Positions 34,886 through 47,976 are shown, counted from the stretch's first letter. The stretch is DNA of 64,000 nucleotides from Owenia fusiformis (GCA_903813345.2 CAIIXF020000012.1:29090684-29154683); one strand, 5' to 3'. The notes: generated by a model from the letters alone, not told the origin. A program made the numbers and translations.

Positions 34886-35734
34886 CACCCTATGCAGACA
34901 GAGCCTGTGGGAAATATTGGGTGCGGCGCAAATGAGCGGAGGGTGCGGAGCTAACGGTCATTTTTGAATTTAAAATTGGGATATTTCTGAAACTAAGCCG
35001 TTTTGGGACTTCAAATATACCAAGATATGTGTATTTGACACCAAATATCAATAAAATTGTGAAAATAGTAGTGCAATTCATTTTATAGCGACGCAGTATG
35101 CCTTAAACATTTCCCAGACCTATATATTTTGAGACTATCCTTTTAATACTGCGTCCCCAGCATTCATAAAAAATGGTGTTCAAGATACACTACCCATGCA
35201 AATTATTTTTGCATCTTGGAAGCCAGGCAGTATCTGTGTGATTTTATAAAAATTCGGAAATGTTCTTCAGATATGAGCCCCTCTAAATATTGGGTGCGGA
35301 GCTACGTTTATGGAGCTGCTCCGCACCCAATATTTAGAGGGGCTCATATCTGAAGAACATTTCCGAATTTTTATAAAATCACACAGATACTGCCTGGCTT
35401 CCAAGATGCAAAAATAATTTGTATAGATAGTGCACCTTGAACACCATTTTTTATGAATGCTGGGGAATCAGTATTAAAAGGATAATTTCAAAATATATGG
35501 GTCTGGGAAAGGTTTAAGGCACACTGCGTCGCTATAGAATGAATTGCGCTACTATTTTCACAATTGTATTGATATTTGGTGTCAAATACACATATCTTGG
35601 TATATTTGAAGTCCCAAAACGGCTTAGTTTCAGAAATATCCCAAATTTAAATTCAAAAATAACCGTTAGCTCCGCACCCTCCGCTCATTTGCTCCGCACC
35701 CAATATTTCCCACAGGCTCTGTCTGCATAGGGTG
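34886..35734. mobile_element. 849-bp near-perfect palindromic (foldback) element
   Basis: The ends are CACCCTATGCAGACAGAGCC and its complement. The arms of about 415 bp stay roughly 95% identical right up to a central spacer of about a dozen bases near 35310 (flanked by TTGGGTGCGGAGC copies). TATAA occurs directly outside both ends (34881-34885, 35735-35739), a 5-bp target duplication. A 62-63-codon frame near each end is the mirror image of the other, not a gene. The superfamily is not recognised. Confidence 0.85.
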
Positions 35735-35735
35735 T

Positions 35736-35940
35736 ATAATGACCTTTGATGGCAAGTCGCTACTACATCAGCTATAGTGACTAGCTCTAATGGCTCAGGG
35801 CTGGAGCATCTGACTTGATATTGGAAGGTCCTGGGTTCGATTCCCATAATGGGCATTGAATTTAAAACACTCTCTTTCAAGTCTAGTATCAGGCTCGTTA
35901 CACTACAGCTCCCCGAACAGAAGTGCCCAAGGGTCGTTAC
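35736..35940 (+). mobile_element. tRNA-like short element with terminal inverted repeats, copy 2
   Basis: An A-box-like block (AATGGCTCAGGGCTGGAGC) and B box (GGGTTCGATTCCC) lie on the + strand. The right end is GGGTCGTTAC at 35940. The left end (ATAATGACC) is fused to the TATAA target copy of the palindrome. The flanks GAAG / GAAG belong to the 145-bp array, so it inserted into the array and the palindrome then landed at its edge. Confidence 0.75.
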
Positions 35941-37257
35941 AGAAGGATGCTCGTAATTAAATCTACATGAACTTAGTGAAGTAATGCCATTAAATAACAA
36001 TAGTTCCTTGTCCCTAAAGTTCTCCTATAATGGAATAATGTTGACTTTTCATGACTTCTTTTCGAAAGAAGAACAAAAAAACCCAGAAGAACAACAAGAA
36101 GAAAACAAGAGGTTACTGTTAAAACATATTTCATTTAGCCTGTTTAGTAGTAGTTCATACATGTATCTGTATTTAATTGTATGCTGGACAAATAATTGTT
36201 ATTGAAAATGATTGCAAAATCCATATCATCTTGATTTAGAAAGTTTCAGTTACTACAGTACAGCTTCACCTTGATATCTTTAGCATAGGCTATAATTTGA
36301 TTGACTGAGCTTGGACAAATTGCTAAAAATACTCTCAAAACAAATATATTATGTCACTTAACCAATGTCACCCCATGTCAGTACAAGACAAACAAGAAAC
36401 ATCAATCAAGGTTTCATTAGTAGCAGGCATCAGGCGATTTTCACCTGTTGTTTTCACAAAATTGCCTGTTGGTTTTAGGGACTTTTCAACTTTTCCATGT
36501 TAAATTTATGATTTCCATAATTTTTGCCAGTTGTTTTAATTTATTTAGCATGTTGTGAGAAATTCTAGTGAAACCCCTGATCAATCCAAAAACTTCTTTC
36601 AATAAAAATAAAAGTAAGGACCATACAATTGTCATTTATAAATGGGACAGCATCTTTTCCATTCAATCGAAGTTGGGCCATGCAGCCGAAGGTAAGCCAT
36701 ACAACCAAATTTTGCCGATTCAATCTGACGGAGAATGCAGAGCCTCTCTTTTTTTTGACCAATAAAAGACATCCTCTTAACATTCATGGTACTCTCGACC
36801 AACTTCGTTTGCAAAGAAAATCTTTGGCAATCTCCAGCTTTTCTTGAGGTATCTTTGGTTGCAAGCCAAAATTCGACACCCATTTATAAATATAACTAGG
36901 ACAAATATTTGGACACATCTGATTGGTCGCAGAAAGACCTTCCTAAATGACACACCACATAGTAACATGACAGAAAAATAACCATGTGCAACCAGTCTAA
37001 TTGATCAAGCACTTAGATTACACCATATGGGACTTGCTACTGTACATGCCAAGTTGTTTGGTAAAAGGCTAAAGACATGCAATCAGCTCATCTATGAATA
37101 TAAGAGCTTCATCTACTGGACTAATGCCTGGGTCACATTTCCTCCGATCCATTAGCCAGCGCCCAGCCTACTGAGTGTTTTGTTCAATGTCGTATTCAAT
37201 TTTGAACGAAATACTCAATCTCCGGGGCGCCGACGTGAAAATCTGAGCAAATGAGGC
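35941..37257. other. Intronic DNA, no gene seen
   Basis: Begins with a last fragment of the 145-bp array (to about 36020). At 36637-36890 an ATTTATAAATGGG block is inverted as CCCATTTATAAAT, and CGAAGTTGG / CCAACTTCG are also inverted, a weak foldback. The open frames here are short and unsupported. Confidence 0.45.
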
Positions 37258-38648
37258 CAAGGCATCAGACACATGCCCTCCTCTACATTTTACACACAAG
37301 AACACAAATGTGTACAATATGTCCCCACCTATGGGTGATCCTGTCAAATGGTTACCCTAAAAATGAGTAGACAAGACTTTACCGACACAATTTGAGGACG
37401 GAGAATCAAAAATGGCCACCTTAAAATTTACCAAGAATGCCAAAAAATTAGTCAGTTCTAGATTTTCATACTAAGAACCACCCTTGAAAATTTAAAATTG
37501 ATCTACCAAACAGTTCATCTGGAAATGTGTAGACAAGACTTTACAGACGAGATTTTAGGACAGAAAATCCAAAATGGCTGCCTTGACATTTACCCAGAAT
37601 GCCCAAAAACTAATCAGTTCTAGATTTTCATACTAAGAATCATCCCTGAAAATTTGAAATTGATCTACCAAACGGTTCACCTAAAAACGCGTAGACAAGA
37701 CTTTACGGGCAAGATTTTAAGACAGAAAATCCAAAATGGCTGCCTTGACATTTATCTAGAATGCCAAAAAACTAATCAGATCTAGATTTTCATACTGAGA
37801 ATCATCCCTGAAAATTTGAAATTGATCTACCAAACGGTTCACCTGAAAATGCGTAGACAAGACTTTACAGACAAGATTTTAGGACGGAAAATCCAAAATG
37901 GCTGCCTTGACATTTATCCAGAATGACCAAAAACTAATCAGATCTAGATTTTCATACTAAGAATCATCCCTGAAAATTTGAAATTGATCTACCAAACGGT
38001 TTACCGGAAAACGCGTAGACAAGACCTTACAGACAAGATTTTAGGACGGAAAAATCCAAAATGGCAGACAATAAAAAAGTGATTATGAGTTTTTGCTGAA
38101 ATCTTTTTACAAAATTATCACATATAACTACTGTTAACAATAACATAGGCTTTTACAACAAAGTACACCTGAAATTATTTATAAAGCTACTAAAAAGTTA
38201 AAGTATGAAAACTGAAAAACACCATTCAATATGATACAAAGTATTATCGTGCCCTAACTTTTCTTAAAACATTCAAAATGGCTGACATGACTGAGATAAC
38301 AGGTCCAAAACCTAATCAGATCTAGAATGAAGTGAGCTGAACAAGATGTTAAAGTTTTAAAAGCAACTGTGAAGCCGTTTTTCTTAAAGTTTGCAGACAA
38401 GGATTTTAGCATTTGACTTCAAAATGGCCGACAGGAAGTAGGTATCGAGTTAATTTTTTTTCATCCACATCTGTATGCACTCATAAGTTATCCCTGAAAA
38501 TTTGAAGGTGACATCTGTAGCGGTTTTGGAGAAAACTGCCGGACGTACGGACAGACGGACAGACAGACAGACGGACAGACAGACAGACGGACAGACGGAC
38601 GCGCCTAGGCCGACAATATGGCCCCACACTATGTGGTGGGGACATAAA
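37258..38648 (+). mobile_element. Hairpin-ended element with internal tandem array, variant copy
   Basis: Left end AAGGCATCAGACACATG then AATATGTCCCCACC. Right end AATATGGCCCCACACTATGT then GGTGGGGACATAAAAA at 38616-38650. Inside are about five 160-bp units (GTAGACAAGACTTTACAGAC, AATCCAAAATGGCTGCCTTG, GATTTTCATACTAAGAATCA) and a (GACA/GACG)n run at about 38545-38600. Same plan as copy A at 13300, with GTCCCCACC instead of GTCACCACC. Confidence 0.6.
38545..38600 (+). repeat. GACA/GACG microsatellite
   Basis: Run of GGACAGACGGACAGACAGAC type just inside the right end of the tandem-bearing element. Confidence 0.9.
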
Positions 38649-40590
38649 AAGGGGTGGACCTGAAAATCAAGAGGACTTTTGCAGAAAAAATCTGATGGAG
38701 GGAATTGCTTTTCAATTTTGGGCCTAAAAGGCCAGTTTGTTACCAAAATTGGCCAGTTTGTGTGGGGAGAAGCATAATTTTGGCCATTCAATTCTACCCC
38801 CACCCAGCAATATCTATATCTTCAAAGTCAATAAAAGATATAAATGTACAACTTATAATATCACCAGTCTAGCCAATATATCATAGCTTCTTTGATACAC
38901 CAAAAGATGGCAGGGTTAATCGGAAAAGTCAATTATAGGTCGTAATATTGATTAGATGAAAATGAATTTCAAATCTTTTTAAAGTATTGTAGCATACAGT
39001 GACATAGCCAGGAAGAAAAAGCGATGAGGCAAAAAATAGTTCGTAACCTTGCCTCACTTGCCTGGCAATAGAAGAACACGAGGATAACCCTTACGTAATG
39101 AGATTGTTGATTTTTAACATTAAAATGTTATTCAATTAATTTACAACTCATCATTTGTTGCTAGCGGAATATTTCTCAAAAGATGTTAAAAAAGCAATGA
39201 GGCAAGTGCTTCGTCTACCTCATCCTGGCTACGCTAGAGGCATACATATATTTATTGTAAAAATTAAAAAGTTCATTCAATTACGAAAGTCTAATTATAA
39301 CAAAACTGCATATTCTCTAAACTCCTGACTACCTGGAGTGATGAGATATCTTGTCACCTCAGAAATGACCTTGAAACCCAGAGTGACGAGAATATCCGTC
39401 ACAAAATTTTCACTAAAATTGCTCTTATTTGAGCAATTTCCATCCAATTTACACAAAAAGTTTTTTAAAACGTGTAGAAATGATCTCTGCTGTTTAAGTT
39501 TACTAAGTTGAGCATCTCAAGTTGTATAGGTACATGTATGTAGTATAAAATGTCAAAAGGTGGCAAAAATGAAAAATTCTCTGGTTTCAACCCATTTTAG
39601 AGCCTGGGATTCAAGAGGTTAAATTAACCTTTGCCCCACCTATTTAAATTTGCCTCATTATTAATTAATTTAGGCTCACCTACTTTTGGATCATCACTAT
39701 ATCCTTATAAGGAAAGTCTGTAAATTTGACTTTCGTATATGATATGACAAGTAATGTCTTACTTTAAAGGCATATATGAAACATGCAACATCCCTCCTAG
39801 TAATTCTTTTAAATAAATACAGTATCATAGTCGAAGTGAGAAAGAACTATAACAGATCAATACAATGGGCCAACCATACACAGTACATGATGACAATTTT
39901 TGCATTCACTATGAAGCATATTCTAAAGATAAATATAAAAATATAAGAGTATTTGAAAAATCTATTGTTTTTTCAACAATTTTTGAGTAGTGTGAAGTCT
40001 GAGTTTAAATCAATACAGATACAGAGCTGGACAGATACTCAAAGGTCACCTTGATATTATAAAGGTCAATCAATATGGGGTTAAACTAAATAAATCAATG
40101 CCTAGTATAAACTCTCCTATTGCAAACTTCGAAATGAATAAAACCAATCTAGTATTAAATAAACTGACCCCAAAAATAAAAATTTAAACTGAAAAATGCT
40201 GCAACGGGTTTTAAAATTGCCACTTAACTTTTTACACGTTTGCAATTAATAATTGTATATTTTTATAATCTAAATAAAAAATGTGTGGATCTCATGGTGA
40301 AATAAATTGATTTTTGACAACAAATGTAGCTCTTGAGTATGATAATATTTCCCATAATTATTCACCTGCTCCGGGTCTGACATGTTCATATTACTATAGC
40401 AACCACAAAACATTAATTAGACTGATCTAGATACTGAAATACTTGATTATAATGTATAGATGAATTAATACAAATTCTTCTGAAATTTCATGGGAATTGG
40501 GTGAAACTTTAAAATGGCAAATACAATCACCTTAATATACTTTTAGATAACCTCTTGTAAGTACAAAGATTATCTCTGAGTGTTCTATCA
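38649..40590. other. Intronic DNA, no gene seen
   Basis: AT-rich. Contains GCAATGAGGC / GCGATGAGGC blocks (39022, 39194) with CTGGCTACG, related to hAT-like ends, but no complete element. No open frame of note. Confidence 0.4.
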
Positions 40591-40790
40591 AGCCCGTAGC
40601 CAGAGGTTTGCAGGGTTCGGGCAACCCCCCCCCCCCTGGCCAAAAATTCTTACAAAATCATGCAGTTTTTCACCATTTTGAGCACTTCTCAAGTGATTTT
40701 AGCCATATTTGGGCCAAAATTGTCAAATGTGAACCCCCTGGAAATTTTTGAAAACTGAATCCTCCCTTGGCAAATCCTGGCTACGGGCCT
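40591..40790. mobile_element. hAT-like MITE, 200 bp
   Basis: Ends AGCCCGTAGCCAG and CTGGCTACGGGCCT are inverted. Flanks TTCTATCA (40583-40590) and GTCTATCA (40791-40798) form an 8-bp target duplication with one mismatch, as for hAT elements. The interior has a C run (40626-40638) and the CAAGTGATTTTAGCCATA block seen again at 57108. Confidence 0.75.
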
Positions 40791-43317
40791 GTCTATCATC
40801 ACTCTATTATACATGTACCTTGCATTTTGTGTTCATGGGCACCCCATTTGGCTTATCATTAATGATTATGTTATTTGTTTTTGTGTCTGCTGCTTATGAA
40901 TGGTTTATTGGATGACTGTTAGATGTTAATAAGGTACATGTACTTTCAAAAATATACTAAACAATACAACTAGAAAAAGAGAATATCTTATGCATTTCTA
41001 GGGGTGAGGTATAGTAGAGTGATCATTATAGACAGATGAACATTTACAATGTAAGTGTAGAGAATATCAATCTAAAGTGTGCTTACAGTAAAATAAATAA
41101 GACGATGGGATTTTTGCAAGTGATCTATATTTCATCATGATAGACCATGACATCTCTTTTCTTCTCAGCCCTGAGATGTTTCAGGTGAAACAAAAAGGTG
41201 GTATGAGTATCAGAATGTCTATATTTAAGTACGCTTTGAGTTTAAGAGGCTTGGTAGTGCTTAAGTCTTGTTAGATATCTGAACAATTCAGTTAGAAAAC
41301 CTAAATACCCTGTTAGATAACTGAAATACTCTGTTAGATAACTGGAATACTCTGCTAGAAAACTGAAATATCATGTTAAAAAATGTACTATTCTGTTAGA
41401 AAACTGAAATATCCTGTAAGATAACTGAAATATCCTGTTAGAACCGAAAAAGTTGTGTGAATATTGCATGCCATCCTTTTGAAAATCTAAAAAGTACTGT
41501 CTACACCCGGTTTAAAGTGACACATTTAGATTCTTTACTATTGAAACAGGTACAATGAAGAGTTTGCACCCCATTGAGAAAGCACCCTGGGGAAATCACC
41601 GACTGTATTTCTTGAAAATATAATTTAAGGGGTTAAGAGAAACTTATCCTATCAGATTTTATCCTATTATTTAATAAGGTCAAAATGCTACAAGTTCCAA
41701 CATAAAATTTAATAATGGTCTTAATGTAATCTTTGTCTTATATGTATGTTTTTTAAATCGACAAATTGCCTTTAATTGAGTCTTAATAGCCGTGATATTT
41801 AAGGTCATGGTATAATTAGAATCAATACAGTGACATAAATACATTGACATCAATTAGCTTCAAAATTAATTATGTTTTAATAGGATTCTCTATCATAATT
41901 AGTACAGTATTTATTACCTAGATGTCAAATAAAAAAATGCGTTAAAAAAGTATTTTCATGTGTTAAAAATATTAATTTTCTCACATGCTTTATTGGATAT
42001 GATCATTTTATCATTTAAATTAGTAATTAGAATTATGATACGTTCAATAAAATAAGAAGTTGTTTCACTACTTTGTAATGCTTGTTTTGATTTGTGCGAA
42101 TTAAGGTTCATTAACAGATCTAATCTCGATTTAAACAGTTATTATAATTTCATGTGTACTTACAAAATAAAATTAATTTCTAACTGAAAGGTAAGATCAA
42201 TCATAATTATTGACAGAAGGTTGTATTGCATATTGCATTTTATTTATGACCTTTTTGGTAACTGATATCTCAATGTTAGCAAGTTTGTTTATCTTTGTTG
42301 AAGGGGTCATGTGATATTTATTATGCACTGATGCAGATTTAACGAGGCGTATAGCCTTTTTATTTTTTCGTGAAGCCACTCAGTAAAATTACGATTTCTC
42401 TGCAACCTAATGTCCAATCAAGATCATTCAAGTATCTATGTGTTCCTGACACGTTTGGGCATCCGGGTTTAACAACGTCTACCCAAAGTTTGCACACAGA
42501 ATTGATGTAATTCTTGACTGAAATCGGGAAGACAAAATTTGAGATTCACAAACAAAATTGCTTGTGAATACTATTTACAAAAATGTTCCAGAGACTCTAA
42601 TCTACTTGGCTACTTGAAGATACATTACCTTATTAAGCAGGTAGAGGGCCAGAGGGGCAAACAGAACACGGAAGCAAATGCTAGGTTTTCTATATTTCAG
42701 TTTGAACATGTCATTACATGTCACATAGGCCAGTGTTTTATTTCTTGAAAAAAGAATTGAGATGTCTGATCATTCAGTAAAAAGGAGTTGTTGACCCAGC
42801 AATGTCCAAATTCATTAGCAAGGGGACCAACATGTACATCTATATAGAGTAATTTGCAATTGTAAGTCATAGGCCAATAACATAAATGTGGCACTTTGGA
42901 GGAAGTTTGGTTATGGACTTTGGTGGCAAAACAGAAATCACTTCTAAAATGTATGGTCGAAAGGTAAGGTTTAATAAATATATCAACATTCAACTGACGT
43001 GAATAATATGTATTTAATAATGTAAAATAAATCTAGTTTATTTTGTATTATTTTCATTCAAGGAGTCCACCCACTTCCAAGACTGATGGCAACATTGAAC
43101 CTTGTAAATATACACTACGTTGAAAACAAATGAAACAAGGTGAGTTTAACGACCACCATTACAAAGACAGCAGAGTCAATGAAATGTCATTTGAGTTTGC
43201 AAGAATAAAAATTGTTCTTTCAAAGGAACTTCATGATTATTAGTCATAAGTGTCAGCTACATGTAGCAAAATCTCTCATTTATAAAAATAAACTATGAGG
43301 TTCTTAAGTTAACTTAC
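40791..43317. other. Intronic DNA with a small minisatellite, no gene seen
   Basis: A degenerate repeat of about 21-22 bp (TGTTAGATAACTGAAATACTC) lies at about 41290-41445. Short frames at 42197-42379 and 42721-42993 lack domains and splice context. The intron ends with donor sequence at 43311-43317. Confidence 0.45.
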
Positions 43318-44492
43318 CATTTTTTACTGACTTGACGCTGAGGTTGAGCGGGCCTGGACTGGATCTTGCAGTGACGCTAGCTAGTTCCAAATGGACAGGA
43401 CCAGAGGGATTAGATTCTGCAGACATTGGACGTGGAGGTATAGAGCTCTGAGGCCTAGGGCTTGACTGTACAGAACCTTGAGGAATCTTGCCTAAATCTA
43501 CTATGTCTTCTGTATGACTCGCAGTTGCAGTTTTAGATTTTGCTACATCAACATTATCATTATTAGTGTTACCATGACTTCCAGGCTCCATATGTTTATT
43601 ATCATCTATATGCACTATATTGCCGTGAGATGAGTTTTCCTGCATGTTTTCAGTTGTCGCAACTGGCTCTTCAGATCTATGAATACAATGAGCATTGACA
43701 GGGTTTTCCTGTTCATGTCCTTTAATGTCATTACTATCTCTTAACTTAACATTATTGTATACTGACTTATCCACTTGGCAATGAATTGGCTCCACTTGGC
43801 AAGTATTCGACTCCACTTGGCTGATTTGTGGCGTCTCTGGTTGGCAAGACATTTTCTCCATTTTGGAATCAAGGTTTACGTCTCCTTGCAGTTGGGAATC
43901 TTGAATAGGTTGATTTTGCCCTTGTCCCAGTTCACATGGCTGAGGTAAGGAGTGTGCAGGATTAGCACAAGGACTCGTTTTCGTAAGTCTTGAATCGACA
44001 TTATCCAAATTGATACTGCTCACTGCTTTATCTACAGGCTTATCATCTGTAGCAATTGAATTTTGACTGGTTTGTGTCTCAACTTCATCATTCTCCGCAA
44101 CATGGCAAGCATCTTCATTCTGGCAAGCGTTGACAGTTTTACAAGGCACTACAGTCTGACGAGCCTCATTAATGTCATTACTCATTGGCTTATCTTGAGA
44201 ATCATCACTAGGTACACACTCCACAGTTTGAATATTCTCCATGGATTCAGATGTAGCTAACTCCACAGTTTTAGCTTTATAAAGCTTTGAGCAATGTCCA
44301 GGAATTTTGTTATTCATAAAACATTTTTGGGATTCAGCAGTCTTGGACATGTCCCTATCATCTATTGTTGTATTTGAGTTAGGTCTGTATGTTACAGCTT
44401 GAGCATTCATTTGAGATCGCTCAGTTTTAAGATTGTCCCCATTGTACTGTTTAAAAGACTGCTTTATACCGTTTGGGGATGCACTGGAATCT
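43318..44492 (-). CDS. MYND gene exon encoding Ser/Asn/Gln-rich region and PLNLSVK motif
   Basis: 1,175 nt, about 391 residues, acceptor TTCGATTTCAG and donor G|GTAAGTT. Phases match both neighbours: the split codons are AG|A (Arg) upstream and G|GT (Gly) downstream. The region is acidic and polar without a folded domain, with Cys-Gln pairs (CQPETPQ, CQVEP, CQVDK) of unknown meaning. Near its end it encodes SSPGPLNLSVKSVKNG. PLNLSVK (43331-43351) fits the PxDLS/PLNLS motif through which many repressors bind CtBP; ZEB1 has such sites. With the C-terminal MYND finger this supports a transcriptional repressor role, by inference. Confidence 0.88.
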
Positions 44493-45002
44493 CTGAAATC
44501 GAACATAAAATAATGACATATAAAGTACGAATAAACATTTAAACTGCATAATCAATAGTTGTAATCTAAAACAAGCTATAGTTTACGTTTTCAGAAAATT
44601 GAAAAAATGAACATATTTTTTCACAAATTAACGATAGCAAATAAATAATCAAAAATTAAAAAAATACTGGTTTGATTAATTACTGATAATTGTCATCATG
44701 AAACTTCTCATCTTGCAGATGTACCTAAGCTCCAATACTAATGACAGTATCTCAGGAATGAAATTGAAATTGATGGCCTCAAAGCACTCATTTGGTGACA
44801 TATTTGCAATCTTGATAGTGTTGGAGATTGTATCACAATCATTACTGGTTTCTGGGAACAGATTAGTAAGGTATTTGATACTAATTGAGGTTTGCAATTC
44901 ATAATGTCTCATCTATGGACAATTTATAGTATGCCCTTGAAAAAAGTATATTTTCCCCATAGAATGGATTGTGGTGAATTACTATAGGTATTTTGAGGAA
45001 AT

Positions 45003-46245
45003 TACTCTCTGATGAAATGCTATACCTTTCAGCTGACTTGACAACATTACTTTGTGATGAAATGCTATACCTTTTTGTCTGACTTGACAACATTACTTTG
45101 TGATGAAATGCTATACCATTTAAGCTGACTTGAAAACATTACTTTGTGATAAAATGCTATAACATTTAAGCTGACTTGACAACATTACTTTGTGATGAAA
45201 TGCTATACCATTTAAGCTGACTTGACAACATTAATTTGTGATAAAATGCTATACCATTTAAGCTGACTAGACAACATTACTTTGTGATGAAATGCTATAC
45301 CTTTTTGTCTGACTTGACAACATTACTTTGTGATGAAATGTTATACCATTTAAGCTGACTTGATAACATTACTTTGTGATAAAATGCTATACCATTTAAG
45401 CTGACTTGACAACATTACTTTGTGATAAAATGCTATACCATTTAAGCTGGCTAGACAACATTACTTTGTGATGAAATGCTATACCTTTTTGTCTGACTTG
45501 ACAACATTACTTTGTGATGAAATGCTATACCTTTTTGTCTGACTTGACAACATTACTTTGTGATGAAATGCTATACCTTTAAGCCGACTTGACAGCACTA
45601 CTTTGTGATGAAATGCTATACCTTTTAAGCTGACTTGACAACATTACTTTGTGATGAAATGCTATACCTTTTAAGCTGTCTTAACAACATTACTTTGTGA
45701 TGAAATGCTATACCTTTCAGCTGTCTTGACAACATTACTTTGTGATGAAATGCTATACCTTTTAAGCTGTCTTGACAACATTACTTCTTGATGAAATCCT
45801 ATACCTTTTAGCTTGACTTGACAGCCCTACTTCGTGACGAAATGCTATACCATTTAAGCTAACGATTTATGTAAGCGGTGCATTCGGTAATGCGTTCAGT
45901 AATGTATATTTTGAACATAGTGTTTGCAAATTGATGCCTGGGGATAACATGAAATAAGAAAAAACTGTCGAGTTTGAAATTCAAAACTACATAAAATTTG
46001 GTAATTTGTTTATTTTTGTCGTTAGGGCATGGTCTACATTGACTTGACAGCACTACTTTGTGATGAAATGCATGCTATACCTTTTAAGCTGACTTGACAG
46101 CAATACTTCTTGATGAAATCCTATACCTTTTAAGCTGACTTGACAGCAATACTTCTTGATGAAATCCTATACCTTTTAAACTGACTTGACAGCCCTACTT
46201 CATGACGAAATGCTATACCATTTAAGCTAACTTGACAACATTCTT
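45003..46245 (+). repeat. Minisatellite, 46-bp unit, more than 20 copies, interrupted
   Basis: Unit AAGCTGACTTGACAACATTA then CTTTGTGATGAAATGCTATA and CCTTTT. Subtypes (TTTTTGTCTGACTTG versus CATTTAAGCTGACTTG) alternate. About 170 bp of unrelated sequence (45865-46036) interrupts the array before it resumes. Confidence 0.9.
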
Positions 46246-46436
46246 TTAATATCGTGATAAAATCCAATTCTTTATTCTACATCCTTGTCTACTATTTAAT
46301 TTCAGTACATGTACATTTAATTAAATACCCAATGTTATTTTCTGGTACAAAATAAAGTAGGAAGATATGAGTTTGCTTCCTTAGTTTTTCAGGAAAGTAT
46401 TCTTGTTTCTTCTTTGGGTAAATCTGGAAAGACCCA

Positions 46437-46870
46437 TGCTAACTCAATGAAATACTCATATTTCAATTTACTCAATATAATACTCATATTTCAATTTACT
46501 CAATATAATATTCATATTTCAATTTACTCAATATAATACTCATATTTCAATTTACTCAATATAATACTCATATTTCAATTTACTCAATATAATACTCATA
46601 TTTCAATTTACTCAATATAATACTCATATTTCAATTTACTCAATATAATACTCATATTTCAATTTACTCAATATAATACTCATATTTCAATTTACTCAAT
46701 ATAATACTCATATTTCAATTTACTCAATATAATACTCATATTTCAATTTACTCAATATAATACGCATATTTCAATTTACTCAATATAATACGCATATTTC
46801 AATTTACTCAATATAATACTCATATTTCAATTTACTCAATATAATACTCATATTTCAATTTACTCAATTT
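46437..46870 (+). repeat. Minisatellite, 28-bp unit, about 15 near-identical copies
   Basis: TTTACTCAATATAATACTCA followed by TATTTCAA, almost invariant. Units are contiguous with no spacers. The high identity indicates very recent expansion or strong homogenisation. Confidence 0.95.
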
Positions 46871-46911
46871 ACCTAACACAATATGCTTACAAGAATGCTA
46901 TACCAGAAACA

Positions 46912-47000
46912 AGGCAACATTAGCAAAATGTCACCACCTGCCATTTGTTGCAGACACTGACCACCCGCCGAACAATGTCCACAAAAACAGCGTCCATGTA
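46912..47000 (+). mobile_element. 5' fragment of the hairpin-ended family
   Basis: CAAGGCAACATTAGCAAAAT then GTCACCACCTGCCATTTGTT, with a CCACCCGCCG stretch after it. The 3' hairpin was not found. Confidence 0.5.
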
Positions 47001-47976
47001 TTCATACTTATTACCAGAAAATCACAATACTCCGATTAAAGCTCCTTGAGTTTCTGTATATGTTAGTGTTTTACTACATGATTGCTAATTAATCTCATAT
47101 TTTCCATTAGTCTTATCAGCATTACGGCTCGTGCGATAAATTGTCCATATTTGAAAACGGACTCTACAGACAAACTATATATATATTCCCACGTCAGCTA
47201 GTTATATTTCATATATGTGTACAGTTTATACATAGTAAAACCAATATCTGAAATATAGTATAGATACATGTAATTACACCTGTTTATAGTGATACAGTCA
47301 ATCATCATATGATAGCATTGGTGTTTCTATACCATCATATTAGAATATTAAGGCAGATTATACAGCAGTCAATGTTGTTGGTAAAAACTCCTGGAGCAAA
47401 TTCTGTATATTCATTTTATTCAGGTGGGGGGGGCAATTATTCATTGTATTCAGAGCACGTGTCAGTGTATACATGTATTGTATACTCCTGTATTGTATAC
47501 TTATGTTTTCACGTCTGATTGAGGATATAAACTTCCTTGGCTAATATCAGTGTAAAATTGTCGCTTTGAATACCATTCTGATATCTGTAATTTTTCAAAT
47601 AGACCCTCAAGTGCCGGTTTAACTTTATTACTAAAAAATCTAGAGATTTATTTATCAAACTTCAGGAACAATTGTAAAATTGATTCCTGCATATCCTGTG
47701 AACATTTTATTGAAATCCATGCATTTTCAAAAAATATATCAAAATAAAAAATATGGACATTTTTTTAGCCCACCCTGTAGTTTATTAACTGTAATTTTTT
47801 TGTTCATTAATAAATTGTTCTCACACTTGACATGGCCATCATATGCCTTTTTGGTATCATGGTGTTACCATGCCATATTTTATATATACATGTATATATT
47901 AAAAGGAAAATAAATAAATGATGATATTACAGAAAGTCTGGACTGTTTCCTGTTATCGGTTGGATTATAGAAATAT

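Larger units (their letters stand above)
28664..43317 (-). other. Largest intron of the MYND gene, 14.7 kb
   Basis: Donor G|GTAAGTT at the 43317 side and acceptor TTGTAG at the 28664 side; the split codon is GGT. It hosts most mobile elements of the window: a short hairpin-ended copy, the 145-bp array with a LINE, palindrome and tRNA-like element, a tandem-bearing element at 37.3-38.6 kb and a hAT-like MITE. Confidence 0.8.

Noticed and set aside
34890-35730. Two similar short frames on opposite strands
   Set aside because: They are mirror images in the arms of the palindromic element, not duplicated genes.
36637-36890. Foldback element with ATTTATAAATGGG ends
   Set aside because: ATTTATAAAT is itself palindromic and the rest of the arms matches poorly.
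46437-46870. Possible CRISPR array
   Set aside because: Units of 28 bp are directly contiguous with no unique spacers, and the genome is animal.
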